Source: Tretioscincus oriximinensis
Taxonomy: Eukaryota; Chordata; Lepidosauria; Squamata; Gymnophthalmidae
DNA length: 64,000 nucleotides
Assembly (NCBI GenBank): GCA_022410635.1
Contig: JAJVDF010000775.1
Location: 501,552 to 565,551 of the forward strand
Direction of reading: 5' to 3'
Positions 44,632 to 57,916 of this stretch are shown here, piece by piece (positions within the stretch are counted from its first letter, which is position 1; each line of letters opens with the position of its first letter). The notes beneath the pieces were generated by a model. It worked only from the letters and a program-made list of their open reading frames with translations, did not search any database and was not told the origin of the DNA. A program made the translations under genes and the position numbers.

Positions 44632-47600
44632 TTGACAAACTCCCCCCCCTCCCCCACAGAAATATAGTTGGGCATTGATGAAGGCATATTGCATCTCTCT
44701 GTTAGAGATTCCAGACATAATATTTGTATATTCTGGCATTATCCTCATGGTAGATGCTCTGTGGATGCTCAAGAACTATTGGTGAGACTGGACCACTGAA
44801 GAAATCTTGTAATTTAACCAATAGTACCAGAGACCACATCCTTCAATAGGACGTAGAAAAATACAAGTCTATATAAAGCCCCCTCCACCACCACCACCAC
44901 CCAAAATACTAATCCTAATGTTTCAATTATTTTGAAAATTGTTTTTTTCAGGAACCTTTAAAAGATTCATACCAGGACCAAACATTTGTGACTGTCTCAA
45001 CTGAATACTTGTTTATAATATGGGAGCCCATTTACATTATCTGGACAGCTTGAAAGTTGGAAAGCTATTTTCTACATTCTGAACTGCTGATTAGCCCAGC
45101 TTTCCACTGTCATGTATGTTGTTGGCAAGGATTAGAAAGAGCTGAAAATGAAGTGGGGTAAATAACTGATTGTACAGTAGAGTACTGCATCTTTTCATCA
45201 TCCAGAAGCAGTCTCCAGCCAACTCCTTCTATACTTTCAGCATGGCATCCACACATTTCTCTCTTTTCTATGGGATGATGAAAATATATACACTAAAGGA
45301 GGACTCATGGGCAAATTTTCCAGTTGCTACAAATTGTTTCAATTTAATTCTGGATCTGCTGAGTAATAAATAGTGTAATTCTTGTTTTGTTTTTGATTGA
45401 TACAGGCTCATTATGCATTAATGTATTTTTGATTTGCTTGGTCTAGATTGATTACATACTTGTACTAAGCAGATTGGGAAGTATTCAAAATGAGACAATG
45501 TATGCTCCAATCAGATCTGATGTATTTCTCTTGAAGCCATATTCATGCTCACTCAGATCCAGCCTGTGTATAAATGCACCACTGCTCAATATGGAATTGA
45601 TTGTACTGGCATGTGCTGGTATTACTATTGCTATTGGTACTAGTGTCCTGATAGTACTAGTATTAATACTGGTATTAGTACTGTAGTATTAGTATCTCTA
45701 ATATTCCAAATTAAAGACTCTTAATACAGGTTTGATCTGGATTATCATACAGACGATGTGAATAATTGACTTTCTTAAATGGAAGTACTAGGTACATGCA
45801 TAATGGGGGGAAATCAGCTTTCCTCCCTAGTACTTTTTTGTGAGAAGGAGGGCATTTCAATTTTAGAAAAAAAATTCAATCATATTTTATGCTGAATGAA
45901 TAATTTATTACAGTCATCGACCAGCACTTCAGTAGTATACAACTGAACATATAAAAGATAAAACATCGCTCTTAGGAACTTTTTTTAAAAAAAAAAATAT
46001 AAAATTGAAATTTAAAAATGTTTAAAAAAACTCTTTCCTAATCTTCATTGCCTGGCAATGAAGATTATTTTATGCTAGTATGTTGAATATAGAAATGTTG
46101 TTAGAAATATGACTCTGAATTCCCAAGGCCTTATCATTAGATACTTTAAGAAATCTCTATTGGACTTTAATGGCACTATCTTGAGAGGTCCAAGATTGTA
46201 TTTCTAGGCCAATGTAATTTCTGACTTCTGGCAAGCCTTTCAAGAAATTAAAATGCACATGGCATTTAACCACTGTAATTTTCCTCAATCTACCAGGAAA
46301 GGACTGTATTTATTTTATAGGGGTCTTTCTGAAGTTTAATTAACTAATGCTTTTAAAGTAATCTGAAACTATAATAATCAAATTGTGCTGCCTTCTCCTC
46401 TACTCCATAATACACTTTTTCCTTTATTTTATGAAATGACAAACTAACAACTCTCCTATAAAAGTGTGTGGTTTCCCAATGGGCCAATAGTTTTTTTTCC
46501 ACACAATTCTCCTACTTTCTTTAATATTATTATTATTTTAATTTAAAAGAGACAAGAATCCACAGTGGTATATTATCCTGTACAACTTCAGCCTTTTCTG
46601 AATAGGCTTTCTTTTACAGTATAATCCTTTTTTCCTACCCACAGAAGAACACATATGCAATCACAGTCCTACACACTCATTTATTCTCTATTAAATAACA
46701 GATGGAAGAGTATGCATATGGAAAGGCACAAATGCTGAATGTGCTGAGAGCATTTTTTAAAATGCAGGGAGACCACCTGTAGTGCCTGTCCACACATTGA
46801 GCAATAATTGAAACAAATCCATTACATTATGAAGGCTTAGACATTGACCAAAATTATACAAAAGCTAGGTTTTTTCCTGTGTGGATTAATTATACCACCA
46901 CCACCAGAGTGATAGATTTCCTCCCATCAAGAATGTATTCTTCAACACATTCTTAATATTCTCCACTAACAATCTCTTGCTTTTCTGTCCTAAGTGGAAT
47001 CTTTGGCCAGCAAATGTTGGGACATCTATTGAGAAATATGGAGATGGTCAACCTGCTAGATATGCTATTATGTTGTGGTCTGATTGGTACTTTAAATAGT
47101 CCAAGTGATTAGCAAGAATAGATTTCTGCTCTACTAGAATCATAAACATATCTTCAGAATTATAAACATAACTTCTGTGTTTAAGCAGTCCTCAATACTT
47201 CCTGTGCTTTGGAAGCATTTCTATGGGAAGTGTGTTAAGCCTGTATTCTAGACCTTTGGTGCTCTACATGCCTGGGACCTCCCCCCTCCCCCCCCCCACA
47301 TGCAGCAAGAACAGTGAAAGTCTTGAATTCAGCCTTTTTTGCTTCCTGATTTTGGGGTAGGAACAGGTCCCATTGTGATCACTTCCTGAAGGTAAACATG
47401 AAAAACCTCACGTGTTGCTTGGAACAAATGTAATGGGGAGAGAAGGAGAAGGAAAACCCTGGAGGGCAAAGTCACACACATGCTTTTAAACATCTTCTAG
47501 CAGGAATAACTGTGGTTTGCTGTCCAGTTCCTCAGAACTGATAATAGTTTAAAAGCATTGGGAAGGAAACAAGGTAATCCAGCTGGTAGATACTCCAGAG

Positions 47601-49154
47601 AGGATGAATAAAGCAAAACCCGTGGGAAGCTACCAGTCATTAGATAAAACCAACCATCCCATGATTTTTTGGAGTTTATTGCTGGCCCAAATTGTGAAAC
47701 CAGGAATGATTCCTTTCAAATAAAAGGCTTGGGAAGGGTCCAGATCAACTTCCCCAAAGATTGTACTCACAGATTTTCATAAACTCACACCTGGAACAAA
47801 AATCTAATCTTACAGTAAAATTATTTTGAATTACACTAAAATCATTTTTTNAAAAAATCCAATATGTATTAGTATTTAATTACATATAACTAATCCATTA
47901 TTTTTAAAAAATGACAAAATTGTTTGACTGGATAGGTGGTGGAATATGAGGGGTTAAGAAAGAGAAGCCTCCTTTTCTCCCTTCACTATTTCTTTTATGA
48001 ACCTTATGAAATACATTGGTAAGCAATGAAGGTCCAAAATTTTATTTCCTATTTTAAAAGAAGTTTGGGTAGGGCTTAAGCCCTTCAGCGCTTTATACAA
48101 CATTACCATGAATAGTGTGCTATTCAAATAATAAACTTGTCCAATACCTTTTACAGTACATCTTGTTCTTTTTCTTTTGGTAAAATCCATATAGGATCAT
48201 TAGTGTACAGCTGTTGTCCCTATACAGCTGTAACTAGCAAGATGAAAATTTCCTGACTGGTTTTTTTTTCTTCTGTGCATGGTCACTGTACCAAGGATGT
48301 GTTAAATAGGCCTTGTAATGAGTTATCCCTCCTTGCTGCCTTTAGTTCTCTGATGGTTTAAACTTTACTTGATCTATTAGCACCATTTGAGTGTATTGAT
48401 TCTAAGTACTTCTTTACTGTCTGTAAAAGTACATTGTCCTTTTTTTCTCCCACAACTTATTGACATGCTGTTAGGACTGTTGTCATTTTCTCTTACCTTT
48501 TAATTGATTAATTCTGCCTTTTGTAATTCTGTAGAGTTCGAAACTTGAAGCTGTGAGAAACCACACCGCACATTTTCTGAGTGCAAGTTCTGGAATTTCA
48601 TTTATTGGGCAGAAGGCACTGATTGGAAACTCTGCCTCTAACTTTCTTGACTGTCTTTCTTCTGATATTAGTATTATTCAAGATAGTCTGATAACAACTG
48701 TATTATAGAGAAAAGTTTTAGGGGAAAAATACCTTTATTTTCTCTACAGTGTATATGGATTTTTTTTCTTTATATTTCAGTTCCATCCAGGTTGCAGTGA
48801 ATAATCATATTCAGCCATTAATATGCTACTTGTCCTTTGGCATTTGTAACCTCAAAACCAGCTAACAGAATCACTTTCACTAGCATANGATATGTTTAGG
48901 GATCCATTTTGATCTGAAGCAAACATTTTGCAAAGGCCTGAGACTAGCAGATGGTACTGTTGAAATCTAATGTTAAAACTTCCCCCTTAAATTCAGGATC
49001 GATGCAGGAGTTTCTCAAAATACAATAGTCCCTATTCTGTTCTAGAAAGGGGTCTTGGTGGCCTGCTATTAANGTGGCGTCTTGAGCTAGCACAGACTAT
49101 GGGAGGGCCTGTGCTCGTCCAGCATTGCATGTGAACAGCAGGCTTACATAATAG
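44632..49154. other. Unassigned stretch
   Basis: AT-rich DNA with poly-C patches near 44640 and 47280, a degenerate TACTAG/TATTAG microsatellite at 45615-45700 and a perfect inverted repeat at 46039-46067. No gene is recognised. Confidence 0.4.
46039..46067. repeat. Perfect 14-base inverted repeat with 1-base centre
   Basis: taatcttcattgcc and its exact reverse complement are separated by a single T. No gene or T run adjoins it. Confidence 0.9.
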
Positions 49155-49460
49155 TATACATGGGGGAGTCCTGCTAGATCAGCCCACTGACCATGTAGTC
49201 CAGCATTTAGTCCATATAGTCCAACAATTTCAGCTGGGAACTTTTAAGCAGAAGAAGGTAAAACCTTCACCTGTTCTCAAACCTGCAAATGATATTTCAG
49301 GANTACTGACTGTTGCTCCAACCTGGAAACATATTAAGACAGCCATCTTAGTAGCTACTGATATTCTTGGCTTTCATAAATTTATTTAATCTTATCTTAA
49401 AGCTATCGAGGTTGCTAACTACCACCACCTCCTTTGACAACACATTTAATTTTCACCTGA
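49155..49460 (-). mobile_element. CR1-type LINE 3' region, antisense
   Basis: Shows 'gagtcctgctagatcagccc', 'tgtagtccagcatttagtcc', 'cctgcaaatgatatttcagg' and 'taaagctatcgaggttgcta', parallel to the antisense copies at 8104 and 34040. Confidence 0.75.
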
Positions 49461-49769
49461 AGGCTTACATCCCCCCCCCCCAAGTCAATGGTGGTACTCA
49501 TTCATCTAATTTAAATGTAGATTGCAATAGAATGATGACTATAACTTTTTGAGGGCTAATGTAATTAAAAAACATACACCCAGAAGTCAGAAGTAGTTTG
49601 AGAGAAACAGAGCTGGAAAAAAAANAATAATAACCAAAGAATCATGTTTTGCTTTAACTTTTTTTTGTGTGTGTGAATGAGAGTGCTGCCCACCCATTCT
49701 CCCTCCCCACATTCATGCTTTTTATTTATTTATGTTGATATTTGATTTCAGCAAGGCTTATTTGTTGAC

Positions 49770-49845
49770 TTTTTATTGTAAACCACCCTGGGACTTTTGG
49801 GTATGGCTTGGAATAGAAATACAAATAAATAAATAATAAATGTTT
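49770..49845 (+). mobile_element. L2/SINE-type 3' tail
   Basis: The tail 'ttattgtaaaccaccctggg' and 'acttttgggtatggcttgg' followed by an AAAT run is in sense orientation. Confidence 0.6.
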
Positions 49846-49861
49846 TGGAGGAGTATGCATT

Positions 49862-50345
49862 GAGGACTGATATCACTTCCACAGATCATTATCCTACCTT
49901 GTTCCCAGGAGGTAGAGGGCTTGCTTGCGCTCGAACAAGAGGCTCTAGCTGGCATGCTTCTGTGCTCCCAGGAGCAAAAAGGCATGACGCACATCCTGTG
50001 CAACTGGTGGGAGGAGTGCCGAGCCTATAAAAGGCTGCAGAATCCCTTCCACTTCCTCTTTGCCAATGAGTTGTCCGTTTTCCCTCCCTCACCCCCCCTT
50101 CTTTCCTTGTTCTTCACAGGAGCAGGCAGCCATGGGGACATGCTAAGGAGGCATGNTGGAAGTCCCTGGGTTAGCCCTTGGTGGCTGAGTGGGACCATCA
50201 GCCAAGATTCTGCACCTTCTGCACTCCTACNGAATAGAATAGCCATGGCCTATTTTCCTCCACCTTTGGGTTATTAAATACAGTTGTTAACTATAAGCAC
50301 TATGTTCATTTTACTGTCTTTCAAATATCTGAGTTGGTTAATGTT
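49862..50345 (+). mobile_element. LTR-like, promoter-bearing insertion between 13-base repeats
   Basis: A GC-richer block lies between two identical 13-mers, aggagtatgcatt, at 49849-49861 and 50346-50358. It contains a TATA box, cctataaaaggc (50025-50036), and about 235 bases later a polyadenylation-like attaaa in ggttattaaatacag (50268-50282). The TATA-to-poly(A) layout resembles a solo LTR, but 13 bases is long for an LTR target duplication and there is no poly(A) tail. A retroposed promoter fragment is another option. Two N bases (50156, 50231) lie inside. Confidence 0.4.
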
Positions 50346-50358
50346 AGGAGTATGCATT

Positions 50359-52151
50359 ATTGAATTGAATTGTATATGTTAATAAATTATGTTCTGTTTC
50401 GTTAAATATGTATCTTGCATCACTTCCGGGGTGGCTGTCACCTTCAAAGCTTGTTTGCTCTTTGATCAGTATTTGTATCCATGGAGTCTGATTTTTAAAA
50501 AGAGTTTGGAGATAACAGATGATGAGACCAAAGCCATGTCTGCACATAGGCTTAAGACTGGTCCCAGCAATTACCAGCAATTCAGTTTTTTTTTTTATCA
50601 GCCTCCAAACATCATCGTCTGTTCCTGACACATATCTGGCCAACTTGCTGTGATTGGGTGAGGGGATGGTACACACACTACATGTGATATGGGGATGATG
50701 TGAAGGGACAGAGCAAGCATAAGACCTGGTCAAGCTATGCTGGCACTTCCTGCTCCCATATGTGTGAGGAGGACCTGTCTTCCTGCAGTGAGAAGAGAAT
50801 GTTTCCTAATGGCCATTCTTGTAAGGCAAGTGCGGAAAGGAGTAACGGACAATAGGAATGATTCAGTAACTCATGTTTCCAACTTTGGTCTCAGTTTAGG
50901 AGATGATTTGGCACCAGTTCCTGAGACCTTGCCTAGGCAACAAGGATGGGGATTAATGTGGGCAAATAAACTGAGTAACAAGNCGTTTTCAAATGCCAAT
51001 CAAATGTCATTTACTGTATAGAGCATGGTGAAACAATTTTCCATTTGGAGTAATTGGGAAATGGATGCAACCAGTGCAGAACCATTCAGGTTTTGTGAAT
51101 TTTTCTTCTTTAGTGGGAGCACAGCCCAGTTTTCTTTGTACATTATTAAGACAAATTCACAGGATCTCTCTTCCTTCCTTCCTTCCTTTCTTCCCTCTCT
51201 TTTCTTTAGTATCTAGAATATTATTAAAGCAACAGAATAATGTGTAGAGCAATGTGGCAAGAAATAACACTTGATGATAAATGGTGCCCTTCCTGGTGAA
51301 AGACACTTTGAAGCTTTAAAAGCCATTATGCAACACATACTGAGTGCACGTAGTGGACATTTGTGTGAGCTCTTAAATACATACCTGAGGAACGTATTTC
51401 TCTCTCACACCCTGCCTTTTTCTCTGAGGAAGCAGAAACTCTGCAGGTGATTTGTTCTACAGTGAAATGTCTGATGAAATGCACTTAGGAGTTTGAAAAA
51501 ACAAAACAAAACAAAAGTTAGGGGAAATGCTTGAGAGTTGTTGCTGAGTATTTAAAAATCTTTCTTGAATTGAAAAAAAGGAGGAAATAATTTTCCTTTC
51601 TCTCTTCTTTCTTTCTTGATTACGTGATGATCACTATCCACAAGGAATGAGTGGTAACCTTACTTGTCATCAGAATCTGGGAACTGCAGATCTCAGATTT
51701 CACCAATATGAAATCCTCAGATGTTCATAGATGCCACTATTGATATGTGCAAAGTTATACTCTCAACAATGGTAAGGTAAATTGCACCAACTAATTTAGT
51801 AGTGTNCAGTATATTGCTTCACAGCATGGAAAAGAGTTTTTCCTTTGCATTTTTTAAAGCATGCTATTCATTTGCCATCCTAAAATCAGGAAAGTTTGAA
51901 GAAAACAATGTGTGGATGCACCTTTAAAGTCCACAATCAGAAAGAAAATCTATTTCAAGGTTGGGAAGTTTGAGACCCTTTCTACACAAGTTAGCTAATG
52001 TGATTTCAGGAGCCTAATATTCCATATTCCCTGCATGAAACTAGTACAACATATTAGATGTGTTNTAATAATTCCTTAAAACACATTAGCAGCAAAGCAC
52101 ACTGTCCTACATGTGTAATAATGACTCTGAAGAGAGAATAACATTGTTGCA
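50359..52151. other. Unassigned stretch
   Basis: Includes a CTTC run near 51171-51195. No gene is recognised on either strand. Confidence 0.35.
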
Positions 52152-52333
52152 TAGGCTGACCAGATGACCCTTTTTTTGGGGGGGGGGTGAAAACCCAGTT
52201 TTATGGTGCCTCCTGGTTTTTCCTGAGGGAAAATAATAATAATTAAAAAAAATCCTCAGCAAAAAGTGTGAGGCACTCCAAAACCGTGTTTCTACCCCCC
52301 CTCCCAAAAAAAAGGGGTCATCTGGTCAGCCTA
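52152..52333. mobile_element. MITE with about 25-base terminal inverted repeats
   Basis: The left end taggctgaccagatgaccc is mirrored by the right end gggtcatctggtcagccta, with more pairing inward through a G/C-run. The flanks attgttgca (52143-52151) and tttgttgca (52334-52342) agree at 8 of 9 positions and look like a target duplication. There is no ORF. The 'tgaccagatg' end is shared with known reptile DNA transposons, possibly hAT-like. Confidence 0.85.
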
Positions 52334-54449
52334 TTTGTTGCAGCAACTTGTATCCAGAATACAGTTTCACACAAATCTCTGAATGTCCAGCACTTTTCCT
52401 AGGACAAGTCATGTCTATTTCAGTGCTCGCCTGAAGGAGGTGCTGAAGTTTGATGCTGAATGTGAATGCTGTGATAGTGTGAACTGGATGCAGTATGTGA
52501 TTGCCTGCAACATCATCTACAGTATAACAGCTTTTGACATTTCCATTTCTAACATGGATGAAGCTGCTTAAGATAAACACATGTTGCCATATCTAATCCA
52601 CATCAATCTAATGTGCATTAACTAGAGTGTTTTCAGGCAGCTTAGTGCAAATCAGGCCTTATCTCATTGTATGAATTCTTGGACACAACACAAGCAGAAG
52701 CCCCAACAATAATGAATTTCCATTATTTTATTTTTTGCTGCCATTCTCGTGTATGAAACACTCAGAAGGCTAGTTGATTTGGATGTGTTTTTCATTTTGT
52801 TTTAATTTTTGCTATTACTACTATTGTTTTTTTCAATACTGATCCTCAGTTCATCGTCAGTTTTTTCCAGTCCCTTATAAATTACCCAACTTAGATTGGA
52901 AATATTAGAATTCTGCTGACCACAGTCATTATAGGATTTTTTTATTGAGCCATCCATATTTTTTTATTTGCCTGCAATAATTATTTCAGAAGACACTCTT
53001 CTCACTCCCCTTTTGCTGTACTATTGATTACTTTTTTAACATAGTTTATTTATAGGCATACATTAAAGTTGATACAGAAGCAGGTACATATTTTTTTTTA
53101 TTGGTTCTGCTTTTCCTGATCTTTCTCCACTTTTTCCCCAGTAGAAATGAAACCTGCTTTTCACCACTTTCCATTTTTTAAAAAATGTTCCATTATAAAC
53201 ATCCAAAAGAATTCTTGAGAAGTTCTCCAAATTAGCTTCATCCATCACCATCTTAGAAAACTCATTCCTAAACTTTTTTTCCCTGTCACATGAAGCACAA
53301 CCAAATCAGGGGGGGGGGGATGTGGAATGGTAGGGGAGATTCATTTAGGGAGACTCAATGACATCTTACTAATGGATTCCAATTCAAATTGGAGGTTGAT
53401 GGTATTAATCTTGCACGTTTTTTAGGGCAGATCTGAAAATAGCATTTCAACACTAGATAATTTCTATTATTGGTTGGCTTTTTGCCCAGCAAGATTTTTC
53501 ATAATTTGCCAGCTGGTGGAAAATTCTGTTGCCAGTTTCTCCTGAAAAAAGAAAAAAAAAGCATGTGTGTGGGGGGATGTCCTATTGACAATTTTGCACA
53601 GATGGCTGGTTAACCAAAGCATTGATTGCTACATGAACTTCTTTGGTGCCAGAGTACATAATAATACATTGATCAGTTTCTCCAGTATTTTATCGGAGCA
53701 GTCCCTCGTCATTTGACATTATTCCATTAAACTGTCTTAACATTGATTTACTGAATCTTCTTTGAAAATTATTTATATANTTCCCTGTTGAAAAAACAAA
53801 ATAAAAATGAGAACATGCATAAGAATTTAGTATTTCTGAAGCAACAGCTGTGACTAATGTGCTAAATATCTAAATACACTAAAACAGAGATATGTGTGAA
53901 GACAGATCTTCAAATGCAATATCAATTAACTTATTCAACAACTCTTCTGCCTTTGAAAAAGTTTTGTGGAGAAATGTTCTTATGGGCTTTCCACAGATTT
54001 CCACAGCATATATTTGCTGTGCATATATAGAGAACAGATGTTGAGATGTGGATCAGAAGTTAGGTGTGGGTGAATTTTCTGCAAGATGCTGTAAAAATTA
54101 CCATTACCTATTCATCATTTTGACAAGCTTGCCCTTTTGATAGTAAATATACTGCATTAAAAATGACTTTGTGAAAAGCTCTATCACCTGATATGCAGTA
54201 TTTGAAAATACCCTTGTGGTAATATGTGGCAGTAATTTACATACAACATGAATTATAAAGAGTTGTTTTTTGAGACTAAATGATCATTCTAAACTCCAGT
54301 TTTCATAAAACATCAGCTGGATTTCAGAGAACTGTATTTCAACATTAAATCTCCCATACAGAAAATCCATGTGGCACTAAACTTTGTCATGAATTTTGTT
54401 TTGGAGTGGTTAGAGGTGATTCCTTAGAACCTTTTGCCATTTTTTTTAC
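52334..54449. other. Unassigned stretch
   Basis: AT-rich; no gene or repeat family is recognised. Confidence 0.35.
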
Positions 54450-54640
54450 TGTGCAGTTGCACCCTTTAAAGCCATTTGTGAGGTTCCTTCCAGAAAGGGT
54501 GATGGTAGTTAGCAGTCTGGATAGCTTAAAGATAGGATTAGACAAATTCATGTATGACAGGTGTATCCAATAGTTATTAGGATGGGAACAGGTGAATGTT
54601 TTTCCGTTTTCTTCTTGAGACTTCCNTAATGCATTTGATG
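54450..54640 (+). mobile_element. CR1-type LINE 3'-UTR fragment
   Basis: The block 'tagcagtctggatagcttaa', 'agataggattagacaaattc' and 'ttaggatgggaacaggtga' corresponds to 42045-42120 of the reference copy, then decays. Confidence 0.65.
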
Positions 54641-55439
54641 GTCCATTCCTCTTATGTGGCTCACATATGGGCCACATACGTGATCCATGAACAAGTGGAT
54701 GATTCACATATGTGATCCACTGCTACATTCCTGGAGTGTACCAGACATACCTTGAAAATTTCCTGCTGAGGACAATTCATGAGAAATTCTGGTGCTTCAT
54801 GACAGCATCTTGCCTAACATCTCAGTCCAGTCACCATAATCCAATTCTCTAAATCATGGCCACGAATTACAATCTCTCCCCAATCTTTTATCCTATCCTG
54901 ACTGCACCACAATTCCTCCCCAATTCTGCTTCCCCAATCTTCACCATTATCACTGCTGCAAAAATCAGATTTTGACTTTCCCCCCATGGACAGCCCTCTA
55001 AAATCATGTATTGCTTGCAAAATCTGCAGTATATGACAGCCTTGTATCTTGGGACCAGATCCAGAGATCAGAACTCTTGTTCATCCTTAATATTGTTGCT
55101 GCATGTAGTAGAAATGTGTCACACTGGTTTGGTTGGTTTGCCATTATCAGCCAAGCAGCTAGTTTGTGAATCAACTTGAAGATCTGAAATTTTTATCAAC
55201 TAGTGCCTCATAGCATTCATTGTTTTTGCTTTTGTAAAAGTTTTTAAAAAACTTTATTTATTTTAATTTTTGAATGAGTTCAAAATCAAACACACTGTAT
55301 GTTGNATTAAATGGTTCTCTATCAAATTGGAAAAAATGGTGCATGAAACACATGATTTAATCCATGAACATCTCTAACATGTAGTCAATATGTGAGTTGG
55401 TCCTAACACTTAACATGAATTGCACTGAGCTGGACTTGT
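54641..55439. other. Unassigned stretch
   Basis: A local repeat of 'cacatatgtgatcca/cacatacgtgatcca' occurs at 54672-54721. Nothing else is recognised. Confidence 0.35.
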
Positions 55440-55605
55440 GACTGTTTTCTGAGTGAACACCACTCAGAGACCATTTGGCTGTGGAAACAATGCATGACAA
55501 ATCTGTTTCCCATTTAGATTAAATTGGAAATGAGTGTGCCCATTGCAGAGCCACACAGCTTTCATACCTATTTTTCCCAGTAGTGGAANCACAACCAGAT
55601 ACAAG
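55440..55605 (-). repeat. Dispersed repeat A, copy 2
   Basis: Its reverse complement gives 'gtatgaaagctgtgtggctc', 'aatctaaatgggaaacagat' and 'gagtggtgttcactcagaaa', parallel to 22435-22560. Confidence 0.55.
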
Positions 55606-56023
55606 TAAATCCTTCCATTTGTCCCACAGTCCTTGTGATGCTGTTCAGCTATATGGGCAGCAACCAATATTCCAGACTAGTTTTAATCAAAGTGTATCAC
55701 TTTATTTTACAATTTAACATTTCTATGTGGAGTCAGCCAGGAATACTGCTTTCCAACAAAGTCATTTGCAGTTAGTGGCTGCTGCCAGTCAAATGTGTAG
55801 CTCAAATGCAATCAGTTAGCAAGAGACAATCAACAGAAGTGGCTATTTTTATCAGCAATGCTTAAGGGTTTCTTTTTCACTTTTGTATGTTCCTAGTGTT
55901 GGAGGAAGAAATACATTAGTAAGCTTTAAATAGAGGCCTTCACCATGTTTCTATTTAATCTGGACAATCAAAAGCTGTTAAATGTCTATTATAGGTTACA
56001 TCTGTTCCTTTTTTTTTAACATA
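55606..56023. other. Unassigned stretch
   Basis: No gene or repeat is recognised. Confidence 0.35.
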
Positions 56024-56178
56024 CAGGTGGAACCCCGTTATAACAAATGCCAAGGGGTAGAGTGAATTTGCTTGTTATAATGAAATTTTGTTAAAACATG
56101 ATTACTCTTATGGGTGTCTGCTGGGAATTTGTTATATCACAAATTTTGCTACATTGTTTTATAACAGAGTTTCAACTT
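56024..56178. mobile_element. pogo/mariner-like MITE with TA target duplication
   Basis: The left end caggtggaaccccgttataa pairs with the right end (ttataacagagtttcaactt), diverged but in register. TA flanks both ends (56022-56023 and 56179-56180). The 'cagttgaaactctgttataa' style of end is typical of Tigger/pogo relatives. At 155 bases it has no transposase. Confidence 0.75.
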
Positions 56179-56234
56179 TATTATGTTCTCAATCTTTATC
56201 ATTTTTTATATGGAAGGGTTATTATTGGTTTCCC

Positions 56235-56620
56235 TTCAAACCAAATACCTGGAGATGCGCATCAGGCGTCCAGGAATTGGGGGAGATGAGAACGGCTGGT
56301 AGGCAGTCGGTGCGGCATCTGTTCTTCCAGGTTAAAATAGCCCCAGGAATGATCGCGCTGGTTGCAAGGGAAGGCGAAGGAGAGGNGGAGCATCTGCACT
56401 GGTGTATAAGCGCGTCTCCACCCTCCCAAGCCACTGTTGCGGTGAAAAAGCAAGAGCGAGCAGCGGATGTGGCCATTCCAAAGGGTGAATGGCGTTGATC
56501 TCTGGAGTGCCCCAATGCAGGGCTGTATGGGACTGTCAGCCAGATGCGCTTCCTTACACACTCCTTGAAGACATATGTTATTTGATTTTAATAAATGTTC
56601 AATTATTACTATATATGGTC
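56235..56620 (+). mobile_element. LTR-like GC-rich block with TATA and poly(A) signals
   Basis: A CpG-rich segment contains a TATA-like gtgtataagcg (56402-56412) and, about 180 bases on, an AATAAA signal in ttttaataaatgttc (56586-56600). The layout parallels 49862-50345. No terminal duplication was found. A solo LTR is my preferred reading; a stray CpG island is possible. Confidence 0.35.
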
Positions 56621-56799
56621 TCACAATGCCTGTTTCTCTTAGCCCACCTAGTATTTTTTATCTTTTAAATCCCCACCCCTGATTTATGAGATTAAGGTTA
56701 CAAACTAGACAAGTCTAGTTTAGAGAATAAGATGTAAGCCTTCAGGTGAAAATTAACCCTGTAAGCCACTCTGGAAAAGAGCAGGGTATAAAAACTCGA

Positions 56800-56966
56800 T
56801 TCCTCTTCTTCCTCTTCTTCCTCCTCTTCTTCTTCTTCTTCTTCCTCTTCTTCCTCCTCTTCTTCCTCCTCTTCTTCTTCTTCTTCCTCCTTCTCTTCCT
56901 CCTTCTCCTCCTCTTCCTCCGCCTCTTCCTCCTCCTTTTCCTCCTCCTTTTCCTCCTCCTCCTCTT
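56800..56966. repeat. CTT/CCT polypyrimidine microsatellite
   Basis: CTTCCT and CTTCTTCCTC units run to 56966. They are preceded by 'ccactctggaaaagagcagg' and 'gtataaaaactcg', a decayed LINE/SINE tail. Confidence 0.9.
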
Positions 56967-57916
56967 AAGTAAAGATATAAAACATCCATAAACTCTACAA
57001 TGCAGCTTAGATGTTTATCATTATACCATCACATCCATTGTATACAGTGTTTCATAATTATGACATCAATTCATATCAAATGCCAAATCATTCAGGGAGC
57101 AGCATTATAAAAATCAATAGCTTTAGTTCATAACTGTCTATGACTAAAACTATAAACCTTTAAAACTCCATGTTTCAAAAATCACACCGTAATTACTGTT
57201 CAGTATGGAGAAAAAATAACCACTGAACAGATATTAAATTACCGTCTACTGTCTCAAAACCCTAATAAAGTGTCTGTAGATCAATATATAAATCAAAGCC
57301 CAAATAAAAAAAGAAAACTTGTGTACTTTCTTACTGAAAAGAAGAGGATGCTTTTCTAAACTGTAAACAATAAATCACAAGATTTGAGAATNTGTTTGTA
57401 CTTCAAATATGGAATTTTTTTTTTACAAATGTACATTTTAATNTTTACTCTTATTCCTTTAAGCTGAAAACATATTGAGTTATGTTGTTTGGAACTATTG
57501 TAGAGTATTAAAACNGGTTGGTATATAAATATTTTAAAACATGTATTTCTTCAACCTTTTGTGCTGTGGTTATTTTCATTTGTTATTTCTTTTAAATCTT
57601 GGAAATGGATGAAGAGATAAACAATTTAAACTGAAAGCATATAAAAAAGTGCTCTACCAGGTAGGGCCAATGGTCCACACAGTCAAGTGGCTTATGATCA
57701 TTCCAACTAGTTGTGCATCTGTGCTGTAACTGTGAAGATAACCTCTAAAGCAAACATACTGGGACATAGCCCAGAAGTGGCAGTGTGATAGACATGATGT
57801 GTGACTTATAATTTCTGTTATTTGGAAATGTTTACATATATAATTGCTTTAGATCCACCTCCATTCTGTTTGCAAATTTATGTTTTTAACAGCAGTATAC
57901 AAAAACCACTGAGGAA
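56967..57916. other. Unassigned AT-rich stretch
   Basis: No gene or repeat is recognised. Several single N bases lie here. Confidence 0.35.

Noticed and set aside
56746..56991. Phe/Leu and Gly/Arg ORFs
   Set aside because: Microsatellite on both strands.
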